A DNA stretch of 26,916 bases from Cellvibrionales bacterium UBA1969 (GTDB taxonomy: Bacteria > Pseudomonadota > Gammaproteobacteria > Pseudomonadales > UBA7434). This document shows positions 25,548-26,916 of the stretch, in pieces. Under the pieces are notes generated by a model. The model had not been told where the DNA came from. It worked only from the letters and a program-made list of their open reading frames with translations, and ran no database searches. The DNA is taken from assembly GCA_002339085.1 (NCBI GenBank), contig DDDX01000051.1:1-26916 (forward strand), read 5' to 3'. How positions within the stretch are numbered: position 1 is the first letter of the stretch; every line of letters starts with the position of its first letter. The position numbers and the translations under genes were made by a program.

Positions 25548-26342
25548 TTAACCGTCACCTTGATGGACTTGGTGTTTAAAAATTTTTATGCCTTTTAACC
25601 ATAATTTTAAAGCCTGCCAATGAATACCGATAAATACTTGCAGGGTCATTAGAGGAAATCGCCAAAGCAGAGAATTAAGCGATTTATTACTGATGGTTTG
25701 TCGTTGGAAATTTACGCCCGCATCAAAAACTCTTTCATTATTTCTAAAGTTAGTTAATCTAAATTTTAAACTCTCGGTAGGCGTACTGCCCTGCCATTCA
25801 TATTGCATATCCATTGGTAGAAAAGGTGAAACATGAAGTGTTTTGTCAAATAAAATCTTCTGATTATCGATGCTGTTATCGCAATCTAACACATATGCGT
25901 GCCGCTCACCCCAAGGTGTGTTTGTGACCTCAAGTAACACAGCCTCAAGATATTCGTCTTTACTATCAAAACAATAATAACAGCTAATTGGGTTAATGAT
26001 GTAACCCCAATAGCGAATATTTGCTAGCAGGCGAATCGGACCCTGAGGCCTAACACCTGTCTCTTGTTCGACCTTTAACCTAACAGATTCGCTTATTGTG
26101 AGTTCACGATCACCATCACCATCACCATAAAAATCTGATCGTTTAAAGTGCGCCAAGGCAAATTTATTTTTTGACCAAAATTTACTCAAAGAAAATACTT
26201 GATTCAATTCAGCTAAATCGAGATATAGCATAAATACCCGATATTTAAACGCATGGCTTTTAGGTGAGAGACGACGGTGCCAGACATGGCCAGTATAAAT
26301 AGCACTACTTAGACGGCGTTTTAAATTTGCTTTAGCTGTCAT
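25548..26342 (-). CDS. DUF1365 family protein
   Basis: A 264-residue protein of the DUF1365 family, from ATG 26342. Recognised from AIYTGHVWHRRLSPKSHAF near the N-terminus, the NPISCYYCFD and EVTNTPWGERHAYVL blocks in the middle and the C-terminal MTLQVFIGIHWQALKLW. Enzymatic activity is unknown; in many bacteria it is fixed between an FAD amine-oxidase-type protein and a CFA-type methyltransferase, and in Rhodobacter a homologue belongs to the singlet-oxygen sigma-E regulon. A TTG at 26414 would extend the frame 24 residues and overlap the upstream gene; I reject it because the extension has no family features. It contains a tandem GDGDGD from a small DNA repeat. Confidence 0.9.
   Translation of the reverse strand: MTAKANLKRRLSSAIYTGHVWHRRLSPKSHAFKYRVFMLYLDLAELNQVFSLSKFWSKNKFALAHFKRSDFYGDGDGDRELTISESVRLKVEQETGVRPQGPIRLLANIRYWGYIINPISCYYCFDSKDEYLEAVLLEVTNTPWGERHAYVLDCDNSIDNQKILFDKTLHVSPFLPMDMQYEWQGSTPTESLKFRLTNFRNNERVFDAGVNFQRQTISNKSLNSLLWRFPLMTLQVFIGIHWQALKLWLKGIKIFKHQVHQGDG
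26109..26126 (-). repeat. Short tandem repeat ATCACC x3 in the DUF1365 gene
   Basis: Three copies of a 6-bp unit, encoding alternating Gly-Asp residues (GDGDGD) on the minus strand. Because the unit is a multiple of three, copy-number change would only add or remove Gly-Asp pairs. Confidence 0.8.
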
Positions 26343-26376
26343 ACCAGTTAACTTAAGGTTTGATATATTGAATAAA

Positions 26377-26916
26377 TCACTGACTATACTGTTTGCCGTC
26401 AATTGCCTCAGCAATTCTTAATGCGCTGGCAACACCATCTTCATGAAAACCGTTAGCCCAATAGGAACCACAGAACCATGTTCTATTCTTGCCTGCTAAT
26501 TCTGACCACCGCATTTGAGCTTTAATACCTTCTACGGTAAAAACAGGGTGACTGTAATTAAATTGTCCGAGTATTTTTGTCGGATCTATCAATTCGGTTT
26601 GATTTAGACTAACACAAAATGTATACGGCGAATCAATGCTTTGCAACAAGTTCATATTATAAGTTAATCGAGTCATTTCACCTTGCCTAGCCCCCTCAGT
26701 CTTAGCATTTTTCTTATCATCAGCAACATTTTCAGCGTCAGCTGATAATCGATAATTCCAACAAGCCCAAGCACGGCGTGATTTAGGTAGCCTACTGATA
26801 TCAGTATGCAAAACGACTTCGTTGTTCTGATAAGGAATAGCCTTCAAAATTTCTTGCTCGCAGGCCGTTGGCTGATCAAGTAACTCTAACGCTTGATCGC
26901 TATGAGTAGCAAAAAT
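26377..26916 (-). CDS. FAD-dependent oxidoreductase (amine-oxidase/NAD(P)-binding type), 5' end beyond window
   Basis: The frame is open from the right edge (26916) to the stop at 26377, so this is the C-terminal 180 or so residues of a predicted NAD/FAD-binding protein found beside DUF1365 and CFA genes. Visible features: FATHSDQAL at the edge, then AIPYQNNEVVLHTD, RRAWACWNY, a block LTYNMNLLQ and the C-terminal TWFCGSYWANGFHEDGVASAL, which in homologues completes the FAD pocket. It belongs to the flavin amine-oxidase fold of which the Rhodobacter singlet-oxygen-regulon member is an example. Activity is unproven; a desaturase or dehydrogenase role on fatty acids is suggested by context. The apparent internal TTG 'start' at 26847 is just a Leu codon. 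Confidence 0.88.
   Translation of the reverse strand: MFATHSDQALELLDQPTACEQEILKAIPYQNNEVVLHTDISRLPKSRRAWACWNYRLSADAENVADDKKNAKTEGARQGEMTRLTYNMNLLQSIDSPYTFCVSLNQTELIDPTKILGQFNYSHPVFTVEGIKAQMRWSELAGKNRTWFCGSYWANGFHEDGVASALRIAEAIDGKQYSQ

Noticed and set aside
1..26916. Mobile elements, tRNA/rRNA genes and CRISPR arrays
   Set aside because: No transposase, integrase, repeat-spacer pattern, or cloverleaf-like sequence was seen on reading; gaps between genes are too short for rRNA.

Overview
The window reads as chromosomal DNA of a gammaproteobacterium, most likely a marine or free-living member of the Pseudomonadales/Cellvibrionales side of the class. The basis is the left-hand block (pepN, a DUF2797 gene, a yeaC-like gene, a rhomboid protease, nadK, then a divergent DUF1853 gene), which resembles, from memory, the gene neighbourhood in Pseudomonas and relatives, plus moderate GC and short intergenic gaps. 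No tRNA, rRNA, CRISPR array, insertion sequence, integrase or prophage gene is visible. Genus-level assignment is not possible by eye.

Layout. (1) Positions 1-6595 are a housekeeping block. A minus-strand run nadK > rhomboid > yeaC-like > DUF2797 > pepN has gaps of 20-46 nt and is probably one operon; pepN is cut by the left edge. DUF1853 is divergent from nadK. (2) Positions 6628-7623 hold a PLP enzyme of the ACC deaminase/D-cysteine desulfhydrase family. (3) Positions about 7761-21516 look like an accessory catabolic region: a luciferase-like flavin monooxygenase interrupted by one in-frame amber codon, an Old Yellow Enzyme/FAD fusion reductase (plus strand), a TonB-dependent receptor, a minus-strand operon (DUF35 Zn-ribbon protein > SCPx-type thiolase > degenerate amidohydrolase > DUF4212 small subunit > sodium:solute symporter), a lipA-type radical SAM gene (plus strand), a DUF1214 lipoprotein and a MaoC-type hydratase. 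(4) Positions 21544-26916 are a minus-strand run: FAD-dependent oxidoreductase (cut by the right edge) > DUF1365 > CFA-type methyltransferase > DUF2878 > photolyase > uracil-DNA glycosylase.

How the genes may work together. Region 3 combines outer-membrane uptake (TonB receptor), inner-membrane uptake (two-subunit Na+ symporter) and CoA-thioester and flavin redox enzymes (thiolase/DUF35, MaoC, OYE reductase, luciferase-like monooxygenase). This fits import and breakdown of a carboxylate, lipid or terpenoid/steroid-like substrate, but the substrate cannot be read from the sequence and no transcription factor is encoded with it. Region 4 resembles the light and singlet-oxygen response gene set (photolyase, CFA-like methyltransferase, DUF1365, flavin oxidoreductase) of photo-oxidative stress regulons such as sigma-E/ChrR in Rhodobacter, with the DNA-repair gene ung attached by a 4-nt overlap.

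Most unusual points: the single amber codon in an otherwise intact flavin oxidoreductase; an OYE reductase reading frame that runs through a strong bidirectional terminator just past an A8 tract; an amidohydrolase lacking most metal ligands; and the photolyase/lipid-modification cluster.
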